From assembly GCF_001244545.1 (NCBI RefSeq), contig NZ_LN852692.1:62001-126000 (forward strand): a DNA stretch of 64,000 bases. The letters are read 5' to 3'. Shown in pieces: positions 34,592 to 43,892 of the stretch. The translations under genes were made by a program, and so were the position numbers. Numbering within the stretch: position 1 is the first letter of the stretch; every line of letters begins with the position of its first letter. A model generated the notes under the pieces. It searched no databases. It was given only the letters and a program-made list of their open reading frames with translations, and was not told the origin of the DNA. This stretch comes from Candidatus Stoquefichus sp. SB1. GTDB taxonomy: Bacteria; Bacillota_I; Bacilli_A; Erysipelotrichales; Coprobacillaceae.

Positions 34592-35761
34592 ATGATTAAT
34601 TTTGAATATCAAAATCCTACCAGAGTTGTTTTTGGAAAAGGATCAATTGATAAGTTAAGTAATGAAGTTTTAAATTTTGGGAATCGTGTTTTATTGGTTT
34701 ATGGTGGAAATAGTATTAAGGATAATGGAACATATGATTGTATCATGACCCAATTGAAAAAACATTGTATTTCTGTTTTTGAGTTAGGAGGCGTTAAAGC
34801 TGCGACTCTTGATCGCGTGTATGAGGGGATTGAAATCTGTCAACATAATCAAGTTGAAGTGGTTATTGGAATAGGAGGAGGAACGTGTATTGATGTTGCT
34901 AAATCTATTGCTTTAGGAGCTGTTAATGATGTTGATATTTGGGATGTTTTAACAAGAAAAATTCCTTGGGAAGATCTCAATGTTTTACCCATTGGTGCTG
35001 TCGTAACAGTCGCAGGAAGTGGTAGTGAAATGGATGGCAATAGTGAAATTGATAATCCTGATACAGGTGTTCATGGCAGTATTGGTTCATTTATGAAAAC
35101 ATATCCTTCATTTGCGATTTTAGATCCAGAGTTAACATATTCTATTCCGTTTCAAAAGACGGCTTATCATGGTGCAGAAATTATGATTCAAGCTTTAGAA
35201 CAGTATTTTTGTGAGACTCAAAATACTCCTATCCAAGATGGGTTTATTGAAGTCATTTGTAAAGTTGTGATGGAATCATTAAAAACATTGAAGAATGATT
35301 TAAAAGATTATAATGCCAGAAGTCAATTGATGTGGGCAAGTGCACTTGTGACCAATCGTATTTTAGGTCGTGGGAAAGGTGCGCCATGGATGGCAGGACC
35401 ACTCAGTGGTATCATTGATGAAAAAGCAGGATTGAATTATACAACTGCAATTGCTATAACATTTCCTAAATATATGATGGTTTGTTATAAAGATCATTTA
35501 TCATTATTTAAACAATTTGCAATTCAGGTTATGGGGGTTAGCCAAGAAGGAAAAACATGTTTGGAAGTTGCTTATGAAGGAGCGGCACAATTACAGGCAT
35601 TCTTTGATGACATGGGATTAGCTCATTGTTTAAGAGATATGGATATGCCTTTTGAAACTTATCACGAATTCCAAAATGAAATAGACGAAGTCGCTAAAAG
35701 AGAAGTCATTTCAAAAGACGATTTACAAAAAATTGTTCAATTATCAATAGGAGGACAGTAA
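34592..35761 (+). CDS. Iron-ADH-fold protein with the metal ligands replaced
   Basis: A 389-residue protein with the overall sequence of group III alcohol dehydrogenases (FEYQNPTRVVFGKGSI, NAD motif GGGTCIDVAK). The metal site is altered. The Asp and His of the usual D-x3-H region are Glu and Gln in GAEIMIQALEQ. The two histidines of the second region are absent from WMAGPLSGIIDEKAGLNY. The paralogues at 19045 and 39874 keep all four. It may bind another metal, use a metal-free reaction, or have a non-catalytic role. First gene after promoter G, followed 1 bp later by an AKR-ferredoxin protein. Confidence 0.78.
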   Translation: MINFEYQNPTRVVFGKGSIDKLSNEVLNFGNRVLLVYGGNSIKDNGTYDCIMTQLKKHCISVFELGGVKAATLDRVYEGIEICQHNQVEVVIGIGGGTCIDVAKSIALGAVNDVDIWDVLTRKIPWEDLNVLPIGAVVTVAGSGSEMDGNSEIDNPDTGVHGSIGSFMKTYPSFAILDPELTYSIPFQKTAYHGAEIMIQALEQYFCETQNTPIQDGFIEVICKVVMESLKTLKNDLKDYNARSQLMWASALVTNRILGRGKGAPWMAGPLSGIIDEKAGLNYTTAIAITFPKYMMVCYKDHLSLFKQFAIQVMGVSQEGKTCLEVAYEGAAQLQAFFDDMGLAHCLRDMDMPFETYHEFQNEIDEVAKREVISKDDLQKIVQLSIGGQ

Positions 35762-35762
35762 G

Positions 35763-36869
35763 ATGCTATCAGATTCAAAATTAGGTTTTGGACTCATGCG
35801 TTTACCAAAGGACGATGAAGGCCATATTAAGCAGGCAGAAGTCAATCGCATGGTAGATGCTTTTATGAAAAAAGGTTTTCATTATTTTGACACAGCATAT
35901 GCTTATGCTGGAAGTGAAGCAGCAATGAAAATTGCTCTGGTGGATCGTTATGAACGTACATCATTTACAATTGCTGATAAATTACCTGCCTGGAAATTAA
36001 AGAGTCAGGATGATGTTGAAAGAATATTTCAAGAATCATTATCATTATGTGGTGTTGATTATTTTGATTTCTATTTACTTCATAGTGTAGAAGAAAGTCA
36101 TTATCCAACTTATGAAAAATATCATTGTTTTGAATTTATTTCAGAGATGAAAAAACAAGGAAAAATTAAGCATATTGGTTTTTCATTCCATGATAGTGCT
36201 GAATTTTTAGATAAAGTATTAACAAAACATCCTGAAATAGACTTTGTACAACTCCAATTAAATTATTTAGATTGGGAAAATGGTGTGATTCAATCACGTA
36301 AGAATTATGAAGTTGCAAGAAAACATCATAAACCCATTGTTGTTATGGAACCTATTAAAGGTGGAACTTTAGCAGCCTTTCCAACAGAAGTAGAAGCTAT
36401 TTTAAAAGATTATCATCCTGACAATTCGATTGCTTCATGGGCATTACGATATATTGGCTCTCAAGATGGAATTATGACAATTCTTTCAGGCATGTCCAAT
36501 GAAGAACAAATGAATGATAATTTATCAACAATGTCAGACTTTAAACCTCTCAACACTGAAGAATATGAACGTATTGAAAAAGTAACAAAAAAGATATTAT
36601 CTTTCCCAACAATTCCTTGTACGGCTTGTCGCTATTGTGTTCCTGGATGTCCAATGAAGATCAATATTCCAGATTTATTTACAGCTTATAATAGTGCCAA
36701 AACATATGGAACAAACAGGAGATATGATACTTATTATCAGAATCATTCTTCTGGAGAGAATCAACCAGCAAGTGCATGTATTGAATGTGGACAATGTGAA
36801 GGTGTCTGTCCACAACATCTTTCTATTATTGATTATTTGAAAGAAGTATCAAAGGAGTTTGATCAATAA
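35763..36869 (+). CDS. Aldo/keto reductase with C-terminal 2x[4Fe-4S] ferredoxin domain
   Basis: A 368-residue AKR barrel (FDTAYAYAGSE with Asp and Tyr, ADKLPA with Lys, LLHSVEE with His). It carries a C-terminal ferredoxin-like domain with CTACRYCVPGCP (about 280-291) and a second cluster CIECGQCEGVCP (about 340-351). Such fusions may pass electrons between NADPH and ferredoxin-type partners in anaerobes. AGGAGG precedes the ATG, one base after the ADH-like gene's stop. Its relative at 60365 has lost the cysteines. Confidence 0.9.
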   Translation: MLSDSKLGFGLMRLPKDDEGHIKQAEVNRMVDAFMKKGFHYFDTAYAYAGSEAAMKIALVDRYERTSFTIADKLPAWKLKSQDDVERIFQESLSLCGVDYFDFYLLHSVEESHYPTYEKYHCFEFISEMKKQGKIKHIGFSFHDSAEFLDKVLTKHPEIDFVQLQLNYLDWENGVIQSRKNYEVARKHHKPIVVMEPIKGGTLAAFPTEVEAILKDYHPDNSIASWALRYIGSQDGIMTILSGMSNEEQMNDNLSTMSDFKPLNTEEYERIEKVTKKILSFPTIPCTACRYCVPGCPMKINIPDLFTAYNSAKTYGTNRRYDTYYQNHSSGENQPASACIECGQCEGVCPQHLSIIDYLKEVSKEFDQ

Positions 36870-37186
36870 TGAAGTTAATGATTGCTATTATTAATCATGA
36901 AGATACTGAAAATGTTGAAAAACATTTAAGAGAGGCTCATATTTATTTAACCAAAATTGCAAGTGTTGGTGGATTTTTAGAGAAAGGAAATACAACTTTA
37001 TTAATCGGAACTGATAGAGTTGATGAAGTTGTTGGTATCATTTCAAAATATTCTCAAAAAAGAAAAATAAAAAAACCAATAATTCCATTCAATGAATTTG
37101 CCTCATTAACTCCCCAATATATAGAAGTCGAAGTTGGTGGAGCAACACTATTTATATTAGAGTTGCAGGAATTTAGAAAAATTTAG
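36869..37186 (+). CDS. darA: Cyclic-di-AMP receptor, DarA/PstA family
   Basis: A 105-residue PII-like protein. MIAIINHEDTENVEKHL opens the fold and the nucleotide-binding stretch KIASVGGFLEKGNTTLLIG is the family hallmark; the C-terminal GGATLFILEL matches the last strand. DarA proteins bind c-di-AMP as trimers, with a downstream role still unclear. In most Firmicutes darA sits with tmk and holB. Here it overlaps the stop of the AKR-ferredoxin gene (TAATG) in a promoter G transcript, so it may be a second, specialised copy. Confidence 0.85.
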   Translation: MKLMIAIINHEDTENVEKHLREAHIYLTKIASVGGFLEKGNTTLLIGTDRVDEVVGIISKYSQKRKIKKPIIPFNEFASLTPQYIEVEVGGATLFILELQEFRKI

Positions 37187-37204
37187 TTTATGATATTGAA
37201 TTTG

Positions 37205-37230
37205 AAACTGGGATATCATTCCAGTTTTTC
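37205..37230 (+). terminator. Terminator after the darA-like gene
   Basis: AAACTGG pairs with CCAGTTT (9-nt loop) and is followed by TTTTC. Confidence 0.78.
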
Positions 37231-37278
37231 TTTGTGAAATGATATATTCATGTTTATAGTAAATAAGAGGAGGACATT

Positions 37279-39567
37279 ATGATAAATCAAGAAGATCGTA
37301 TTGATATAGTTGGTGCATCTGAAAATAATTTAAAACATATATCTTTATCTTTACCAAAAGAGAAACTGATTGTTTTTGCTGGCGTTTCTGGCTCAGGGAA
37401 AAGTTCTTTAGCGTTTGACACGATTGCAGTTGAAAGTCATCGTCAATGGCAAGCCTCCTATCCATTGTTTATTAGAAATAGGATGCCTCGTTATGAACGA
37501 CCAGCGATTGATTATATTCTTCATTTAACACCAACTATCGTTGTGAATCAAAAAGGAATTGGACATAATACACGTTCAACAGTGGGGACGGTCAGCGATA
37601 TTGCACCTTTGATGAGACTGTTGTTTTCAAGAGTCGGAGAACCAAGTGCAGGAGGTGCAACTGCCTATTCTTTTAATCATCCTTTAGGTATGTGTCCTCA
37701 CTGTTTAGGTTTGGGAGAAGAATTACAAATTGATGAAGAGAAGTTCTTTGATTTGAATCAATCTATTTTGAGTGGAGCAATTTTGTTTAGTCAATTTTCT
37801 GGTTCAAGCTGGCAAACAAGATTATATACAAATTGTCCATTGTTAGATCCAAATAAAAAATTAAAAGATTATAGTCATGAAGAATGGCATATTTTATGTT
37901 ATCAGGAAAAGGGGGCAACGCAAGTTCCTTTTTATAGTGAAAATACTGGTGATGTCACATATTCACAATATGAGGGAGTCATCACACGTTTTAAAAGATT
38001 ATACCTGAATCGTGATATTACCAAACTGAAAAAATCGCTTCAAGAAGAAATTATGACATTTGTCCATAAGACACCGTGTTCACATTGTCATGGGATAGGG
38101 TTGAATCCCAAGGCACTTGCATCAAAAATCAATGGTTATAATATTGCTGAATTTTATCAAATGCAAGTTTCAGATTTGGTTAAGATTCTTCAAGACATCA
38201 CAAACCCATTAGGAAAAGCAATTGCAAAACAGATTACGGATTCTTTAAAGCATATGGTTGCAGTGGGACTAGGCTATTTGTCTTTATCAAGGAGAACGGA
38301 TACTCTGTCAGGTGGAGAAACGCAAAGACTTAAAATGGTGAAACATTTAGGGAGTCAATTAAGTAATATCACTTATATATTTGATGAGCCAACAGCAGGA
38401 TTGCATCCAGAAGATGCAAGAAAAATTGGACAACTGTTATTAGAGTTAAGAGATAGATATAATACAGTGATTGTTGTTGAACATAATCGTGACATGATTG
38501 AACTGGCTGATCATATTGTTGAACTTGGTCCTCGTGCTGGCATTCATGGTGGAGAAGTTGTTTTCCAAGGCTCTTTGCAGGAATTGAAAAAGCAAAAAAC
38601 ATTAACTGCATTGTCTTTAAAAGAAACAATAAAAATAAAGACATCACCGCGAAAATGGCATGATGGATTTGAAATTAAAAATGCTTCTCTCCATAATTTA
38701 AAAAATGTAAGTGTGACGATTCCTAAAGCTATCATGACAGCTATAACTGGAGTTGCAGGTTCTGGCAAAAGTACTCTTATGACCAATGTGTTTTTACAAC
38801 AATATCCTGAGGCTATTGTTGTGAGTCAAAAAGCAATCAGTACATCTTCACGTTCCACCATTGCAACTTATACAGGAATTATGGATGAAATCAGAAAATT
38901 GTTTGCTAAAGAAAACAATGTCGGGCCCGAGTGGTTTAGTTTTAATTCTAAAGGTGCTTGTCCAATCTGTAAAGGAAAGGGAGAAATCACACCAGATGTA
39001 GCATTTGCTGATCCTGTTGCGATTTTGTGTGAAGAGTGTCAAGGTCAAAAATATAATCCAACAGCACTTCGTTATACATATCAGGATAAAAATATTGTTG
39101 AGGTTATGGAATTAACCGTTTTACAGGCTTTAGATTTTTTTACATCAACTAAAATCAAAAATGGATTAAAAAAACTTGTTGATGTTGGTTTGGGATATAT
39201 GACATTAGGACAAACAACCAATACTTTGTCCGGTGGCGAAAATCAGCGTTTAAAATTAGCAAATGAATTAAATAAAGAAGGAAATACTTATATTTTAGAT
39301 GAACCAGCAACTGGTTTGCATGAGCAAGATGTTCATCAATTATCTCGTTTACTAGATGATTTTGTAGAAAGAGGAAATACGGTTGTTATTATTGAACATC
39401 GTTTGGAATTAATCAGTCAGGCAGATTGGATTATTGATATGGGTCCAGCCGGTGGACATCATGGAGGACAAGTCTTATTTGAAGGAATACCAGAGGATTT
39501 ATTGAAAGTTCATAATTCTATGACAGCCAAACATTTATTAATGAATATTGAAAATGTGAGTGATTAG
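37279..39567 (+). CDS. UvrA-like ABC ATPase (short UvrA homologue)
   Basis: A 762-residue protein with two ABC modules: Walker A GVSGSGKSS (about 34-42) and GVAGSGKST, signatures LSGGETQRLK and LSGGENQRLK, and zinc-type cysteine pairs CPHCLG/CSHCHG and CPICKG/CEECQG. UvrA itself is about 940 residues, so parts of the UvrB-binding or insertion domains are probably missing. Such short UvrA-like proteins (UvrA2/DrrC-type) are linked to drug or DNA-damage tolerance rather than core repair. AGAGGAGG precedes the ATG. Monocistronic, with terminators on both sides. Confidence 0.87.
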   Translation: MINQEDRIDIVGASENNLKHISLSLPKEKLIVFAGVSGSGKSSLAFDTIAVESHRQWQASYPLFIRNRMPRYERPAIDYILHLTPTIVVNQKGIGHNTRSTVGTVSDIAPLMRLLFSRVGEPSAGGATAYSFNHPLGMCPHCLGLGEELQIDEEKFFDLNQSILSGAILFSQFSGSSWQTRLYTNCPLLDPNKKLKDYSHEEWHILCYQEKGATQVPFYSENTGDVTYSQYEGVITRFKRLYLNRDITKLKKSLQEEIMTFVHKTPCSHCHGIGLNPKALASKINGYNIAEFYQMQVSDLVKILQDITNPLGKAIAKQITDSLKHMVAVGLGYLSLSRRTDTLSGGETQRLKMVKHLGSQLSNITYIFDEPTAGLHPEDARKIGQLLLELRDRYNTVIVVEHNRDMIELADHIVELGPRAGIHGGEVVFQGSLQELKKQKTLTALSLKETIKIKTSPRKWHDGFEIKNASLHNLKNVSVTIPKAIMTAITGVAGSGKSTLMTNVFLQQYPEAIVVSQKAISTSSRSTIATYTGIMDEIRKLFAKENNVGPEWFSFNSKGACPICKGKGEITPDVAFADPVAILCEECQGQKYNPTALRYTYQDKNIVEVMELTVLQALDFFTSTKIKNGLKKLVDVGLGYMTLGQTTNTLSGGENQRLKLANELNKEGNTYILDEPATGLHEQDVHQLSRLLDDFVERGNTVVIIEHRLELISQADWIIDMGPAGGHHGGQVLFEGIPEDLLKVHNSMTAKHLLMNIENVSD

Positions 39568-39676
39568 AAGTTATTATAAGAATGATAAGAAAAATAAGGT
39601 TTACAGTAAAAGATGTTAATTCATTGTTTAGATAATATGAAGAATTCTCATGTCTTAAAAAATCAAATATTTTCTG

Positions 39677-39703
39677 AGTTGTAACATTGTTACAACTTTT
39701 TTT
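39677..39703 (+). terminator. Terminator after the uvrA-like gene
   Basis: AGTTGTAAC-ATT-GTTACAACT is perfectly symmetric and followed by TTTTTT. The rest of 39568-39812 shows no gene. Confidence 0.85.
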
Positions 39704-39812
39704 ATACAGATATATGTGAGTGTATAAAATATTATGAAACAATGATAAAAGAAGCTACTTATGAGATAGAGTTCAAATAAGTTTTACTTATGAATACCAT
39801 TAGTAACTCAAA

Positions 39813-39841
39813 TTGTTGAAAAAGAAAGGATTGTTTATAAT
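39813..39841 (+). promoter_or_regulatory. Promoter of the iron ADH-flavodoxin-CMD-SDR operon
   Basis: TTGTTG, a 17-bp spacer and a perfect TATAAT, 32 bp before the ADH start. No tandem operator is present, so this operon is outside the seven-promoter set. Confidence 0.65.
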
Positions 39842-39873
39842 AACATTAGAAAAGAACAAGGAGGATATAAAGT

Positions 39874-41055
39874 ATGAATGATTTTCAATTTCAAAACACA
39901 ACAAAAGTTTATTTTGGTAAAAATCAATTAAGTCACTTACATGAAGAAGTTTTAAAATATGGTGATAAGGTTTTGGTTGCGCATGGTGGGAATTTTATTA
40001 AGAATTCGCCATTATATCAAAAAGTTATTGATGAATTAGAATCAAATGGTGTACAAGTTTTTGAATTAGGAGCAGTTGAACCGAATCCACGACATACAAC
40101 AGTGAACAATGGTGTTGCGATATGTAAAGATAATGGTATTCAAACAACTTTAGCGATTGGAGGAGGTTCAACAATTGATTGCTGTAAAGCCATTGCAGCC
40201 ACAACTTTGTCAGAAAGTGATAATATTTGGGATTTGGTTGAAGGCAAAGTTACATGGGATAAAGCATTAGCTGTCATTGCGATGCCAACCATTGCATCGA
40301 CTGGAAGTGAAATGGATAAATCATGTGTGATTGCAAATGTGGAATTAGGAATAAAGAGTGGTATTAATGGAGAAGCGATACGTCCTAAAGCAGCTTTTCT
40401 AGATCCAACAAATACATTCACAGTTCCAGCAAGACAAACAGCTTGTGGTGGGTATGATATTATGGCTCATTTGTTCGATATGAATTATTTTGTCAACGCT
40501 CCAAAATATCCATTACAATTCAATGTTGTCGAAACATTGCTGAAAACCGTACGCAATCAGTTACCAATCGCAATCAAGGAACCAGAAAATTATGAAGCCA
40601 GAGCTACGATGCTTTGGGCAGCCAGTTGGGCATTAAATAGTTTCTGTACTTCTGGTTTCAAGACACAAGCTTCATTACATGCTTTAGAACAGTTCTCATC
40701 AACTTTAGATTTAACACATGGATTAGGGTTAGCAATCCTAACACCTAAATGGATGAAATATTTGTTGGATAGAGATGAAAGTGTGGCTGATGATTTTGCA
40801 AGATTTGCTGTTAATGTCATGGGTGTAGCTGATAATGAGGATAAAGTGAGTGTTGCTAATCTTGGAATAGAAGCATTGCAGACGTTTATTAAAGATGAAC
40901 TTGGTTTACCTGTTCATCTATCTGAAATGGGTATTAAGTCTTTACCAATTGATGAGATGGTTGAAAAAGCAACCCATGGTGCAGATTCATTGCCACATGC
41001 TTATCGTGTTTTAACAAAAGAAGATTGTGCACGTATTTATCATATGTGCTTATAA
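39874..41055 (+). CDS. Iron-dependent alcohol dehydrogenase
   Basis: A 393-residue group III ADH with NAD motif GGGSTIDCCK and the complete metal site: Asp and His in GYDIMAHLFD, His in SLHALEQ and LTHGLG. Catalyses aldehyde/alcohol interconversion. First gene of an operon with a flavodoxin, a CMD-family protein, an SDR and an FMN reductase, a set that could act on an aromatic or alicyclic substrate. AAGGAGG precedes the ATG. Confidence 0.92.
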   Translation: MNDFQFQNTTKVYFGKNQLSHLHEEVLKYGDKVLVAHGGNFIKNSPLYQKVIDELESNGVQVFELGAVEPNPRHTTVNNGVAICKDNGIQTTLAIGGGSTIDCCKAIAATTLSESDNIWDLVEGKVTWDKALAVIAMPTIASTGSEMDKSCVIANVELGIKSGINGEAIRPKAAFLDPTNTFTVPARQTACGGYDIMAHLFDMNYFVNAPKYPLQFNVVETLLKTVRNQLPIAIKEPENYEARATMLWAASWALNSFCTSGFKTQASLHALEQFSSTLDLTHGLGLAILTPKWMKYLLDRDESVADDFARFAVNVMGVADNEDKVSVANLGIEALQTFIKDELGLPVHLSEMGIKSLPIDEMVEKATHGADSLPHAYRVLTKEDCARIYHMCL

Positions 41056-41088
41056 AAAGAAAATGAGTCACAAAAGGAGGATCAGGTT

Positions 41089-41598
41089 ATGAAGAATTTA
41101 ATTGTATATTTTTCACATGATAAAGAGAATTATGTGAATGGTGATATCAAAGTTTTAGAGACAGGTAATACCAAAGTTGTTGCATTAAAGTTACAGGAAA
41201 TCATTGGTGGTGATTTATTTGAAATCAAACCATTACATGAGTATCCCTATGTTTATCGTGAATGTACTGATTTGGCACAAAAGGAACTTCGTGAAAATGC
41301 CAGACCAAAAATTCAAAATCTTGTTTCACATTTTGAAGATTATGACAATATTTATTTAGGATATCCCAATTGGTGGTCAACAATGCCAATGTGTGTATGG
41401 ACATTTTTAGAAAGTTATGATTTTAAGTCAAAAAATATTTATCCTTTCTGTACTCATGAAGGAAGCGGTATGGGAAAGAGTGAAAAGGATATTCAAAGGC
41501 TATGTCCAAAGAGTCATGTTTTTAAAGGATTAGCAATTCAAGGAAGTCAAGTGTTCAACAGTGATGAAAAAATCAAATCATGGGTAAAGGAGAAATAG
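41089..41598 (+). CDS. Flavodoxin-like protein
   Basis: A 169-residue flavodoxin-fold protein (LIVYFSHDKENY, GNTKVVA, YLGYPNWWSTMPM, HEGSGMG) of the flavodoxin_4 type, likely carrying FMN as a one-electron carrier. GNTK in place of the usual T/S-rich phosphate loop is typical of this branch. Closely related to the secreted lipoprotein version at 43893 at the other end of the cluster. AAAGGAGG precedes the ATG, and the CMD gene starts three bases after its stop. Confidence 0.88.
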   Translation: MKNLIVYFSHDKENYVNGDIKVLETGNTKVVALKLQEIIGGDLFEIKPLHEYPYVYRECTDLAQKELRENARPKIQNLVSHFEDYDNIYLGYPNWWSTMPMCVWTFLESYDFKSKNIYPFCTHEGSGMGKSEKDIQRLCPKSHVFKGLAIQGSQVFNSDEKIKSWVKEK

Positions 41599-41601
41599 TC
41601 T

Positions 41602-42360
41602 ATGAGTATCAGTCAAAAAGCCAAGGCGTATCATGAAAAGATGTTTCCTGGCTATGAATCACAATTATTAGAAACAGATCCAGAGTTTATTGAATTATTT
41701 GATAACTTTGCTTTTGATGAAGTTGTCAATCATGATGATTTAGATGATCAGACAAGATTTATGGCAATTTTAGCAGCCTTGCTTGGATGCCAGGGAATTA
41801 ATGAGTTTAAAGCGATGTTAACAGCTGCTTATCATTTTGGTGTCACACCCATTGAAATGAAAGAAATTGTTTATCAGGCAACAGCATATTTAGGCATTGG
41901 AAGAGTCTTTCCATTTTTACATGCAGTGAATGATTTTTGCATGAACAATAACATTGCATTGCCATTGGCTGGACAATCTACAACCAATCCTAACAATCGC
42001 TTAACAAAAGGAAATCAAGCTCAGGTTGATATTTTTGGAGAAAGCATGCGAGATTTTTATAAATCAGGTGATGAAGATTCAAAACATATCAATTACTGGT
42101 TAACGGATAATTGTTTTGGTGATTATTATACAAGAAATGGTTTAGATTATAAACAAAGAGAAATGATTACATTTTGTTTCCTGGCTGCCCAGGGTGGTTG
42201 TGAACCACAGTTGATTTCTCATGCTGCTGCCAATATGCGTTTAGGCAATGATCAACAATTTTTAATCAAGATTATTTCTCAATGTATCCCATTTATTGGT
42301 TATCCAAGAAGTTTAAATGCTTTACGCTGTGTAAAAGAAGCGGCAAATCAAGAAAAATAA
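41602..42360 (+). CDS. Carboxymuconolactone decarboxylase (CMD)-family protein, two domains
   Basis: A 252-residue all-helical protein with two CMD/AhpD-like repeats (about 30-120 and 145-245: QTRFMAILAALLGCQG, EMKEIVYQATAYLGIGRVF; YKQREMITFCFLAAQGGCEPQ). The CxxC pair of AhpD peroxidases is not present, so a peroxidase role is unlikely. Members act as decarboxylases or accessory proteins in aromatic and quinone metabolism. It lies between a flavodoxin and an SDR, consistent with a reductive pathway for a cyclic compound. Confidence 0.83.
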   Translation: MSISQKAKAYHEKMFPGYESQLLETDPEFIELFDNFAFDEVVNHDDLDDQTRFMAILAALLGCQGINEFKAMLTAAYHFGVTPIEMKEIVYQATAYLGIGRVFPFLHAVNDFCMNNNIALPLAGQSTTNPNNRLTKGNQAQVDIFGESMRDFYKSGDEDSKHINYWLTDNCFGDYYTRNGLDYKQREMITFCFLAAQGGCEPQLISHAAANMRLGNDQQFLIKIISQCIPFIGYPRSLNALRCVKEAANQEK

Positions 42361-42384
42361 ATAATATGAAAAGGAGCGATGAAA

Positions 42385-43218
42385 ATGAATAAAGACGTTA
42401 TGATTGTCACAGGTGCTGGTCAAATCAGTATGGCTATTGCCAGAAGAATGGGTTATGGTAAAAAGATTATTATGGGTGATAAAAACATTGATAATGCCAA
42501 TGCGATTGCAAAGGTAATGAATGATGCAGGCTTTGATGTTGAACCTATAGAAATGGATTTATCATCAAGAAAATCTATTTTAACAATGATTGAAAAGGCA
42601 AAAAGATATGGAAACATCACAATGCTAGTGAATGGGGCAGGGGTTTCACCAAGTCAGGCACCAATAGAAGCCATTTTAAAAGTGGATTTATATGGAACAG
42701 CTGTTTTATTAGAAGAAGTTGGGAAAGTCATTGCTGATGGCGGGGTAGGTGTTACCATTTCTAGTCAATCTGGACATCGTATGAAACAGTTAACACCATT
42801 AGAAGATGAACAGCTAGCCACAACTCCAACAGAAGAATTGTTATCATTGGATTTGTTACAAGTTGAAAATATTCAAGATACTTTACATGCTTATCAGCTT
42901 GCGAAACGCTGTAATGAAAAAAGAGTAATGGCTGAAGCTGTTAAATGGGGACAAAGAGGAGCCAGAGTCAATTCTATTTCACCAGGAATTGTTGTCACTC
43001 CTTTAGCAATTGATGAATTCAATGGACCAAGAGGCGATTTTTATAAAAATATGTTTGCTTCTTGTCCAGCGGGACGTCCTGGAACAGCCGATGAAATTGC
43101 GAATGTAGCAGAACTATTAATGAGTGATAAGGGGGCTTTTATCACAGGTACTGATTTCTTAATTGATGGTGGCGCAACTGCATCTTATTTCTATGGTCCA
43201 TTAAAACCAAAGGATTAA
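42385..43218 (+). CDS. Short-chain dehydrogenase/reductase, atypical
   Basis: A 277-residue SDR. The cofactor motif is TGAGQISMA rather than TGxxxGIG. NGAG replaces NNAG, and the Y-x3-K is in AYQLAK. A C-terminal extension of SDR type is present (FITGTDFLIDGGATASYF). Start ATG 42385 lies eight bases after AAGGAG; ATG 42379 is too close. Some SDRs with this motif variant act on hydroxysteroids or polyols, but the substrate is not determined. The FMN reductase gene begins directly after the stop. Confidence 0.87.
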   Translation: MNKDVMIVTGAGQISMAIARRMGYGKKIIMGDKNIDNANAIAKVMNDAGFDVEPIEMDLSSRKSILTMIEKAKRYGNITMLVNGAGVSPSQAPIEAILKVDLYGTAVLLEEVGKVIADGGVGVTISSQSGHRMKQLTPLEDEQLATTPTEELLSLDLLQVENIQDTLHAYQLAKRCNEKRVMAEAVKWGQRGARVNSISPGIVVTPLAIDEFNGPRGDFYKNMFASCPAGRPGTADEIANVAELLMSDKGAFITGTDFLIDGGATASYFYGPLKPKD

Positions 43219-43221
43219 ATG

Positions 43222-43779
43222 ATGAAGCAGAAAGTTATAATTATTTCTTCAAGTCCAAGAAGAAAAGGAAATAGTGAAATACTATGTGAACAATTTCAAA
43301 AAGGTGCATTAGAAAGTGGATGTGATGTTGAAAAAATTAATTTAAATGATTATATAATTCATCCATGTATTGCTTGTGATTATTGTCGAAAACATGATAG
43401 TATTTGTTTTCGTCAAGATGATGCCAATAAGATAATTCAAAAAATGATTGACGCTGATATTTGGGTTTTATCAACACCGGTGTATTTTTATAGTGTCTCT
43501 GCCCAAATGAAATTATTAATTGACCGTTTTTATGCCAGAGAATATACAATCAGAGAGAGTTTGAAACGCAAAAAAGTTTATTTTATTGTGACAAGTGGAG
43601 CACCAGACTTAAGTGAACATACAGCGACAATTGAATCGTTGCGTGGATTTATTCAAGTCTTAAAAACGGTTGATGAAGCTGGAATCATCAATGGGGCAGG
43701 AGCATTTGAATTAGGTGATGCCATTCATCATCCTGCCTATTTAGAAGCTTATCATATGGGGAAATCAATCAATGGATAA
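43222..43779 (+). CDS. NAD(P)H-dependent FMN oxidoreductase (iron-sulfur-flavoprotein-like)
   Basis: A 185-residue flavodoxin-fold oxidoreductase: SSPRRKGNSEIL loop, cysteine pair CIACDYC then C in SICF, and STPVYFYSVSAQMKLLIDRF. The CxxCxxC insert may bind an iron-sulfur cluster or act as a redox site. The start is ATG 43222, seven bases after AAAGGA; the ATG at 43219 is in frame but closer. It is the last tightly packed gene of the ADH operon. A related protein is at 62139. Confidence 0.86.
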   Translation: MKQKVIIISSSPRRKGNSEILCEQFQKGALESGCDVEKINLNDYIIHPCIACDYCRKHDSICFRQDDANKIIQKMIDADIWVLSTPVYFYSVSAQMKLLIDRFYAREYTIRESLKRKKVYFIVTSGAPDLSEHTATIESLRGFIQVLKTVDEAGIINGAGAFELGDAIHHPAYLEAYHMGKSING

Positions 43780-43892
43780 TGATGTCGAGACAGTTTTTCA
43801 ATGTTTATGAAAGTTGAAGAAAGATTAGTGGTTCACAAGCAGGTCATCAAAATATAATTGATATTTTTATAAAAATGAAATGGAGGATCTAT

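Noticed and set aside
40140-40421. A 93-codon minus-strand open frame inside the iron ADH
   Set aside because: Antisense shadow; the ADH frame carries all conserved residues.
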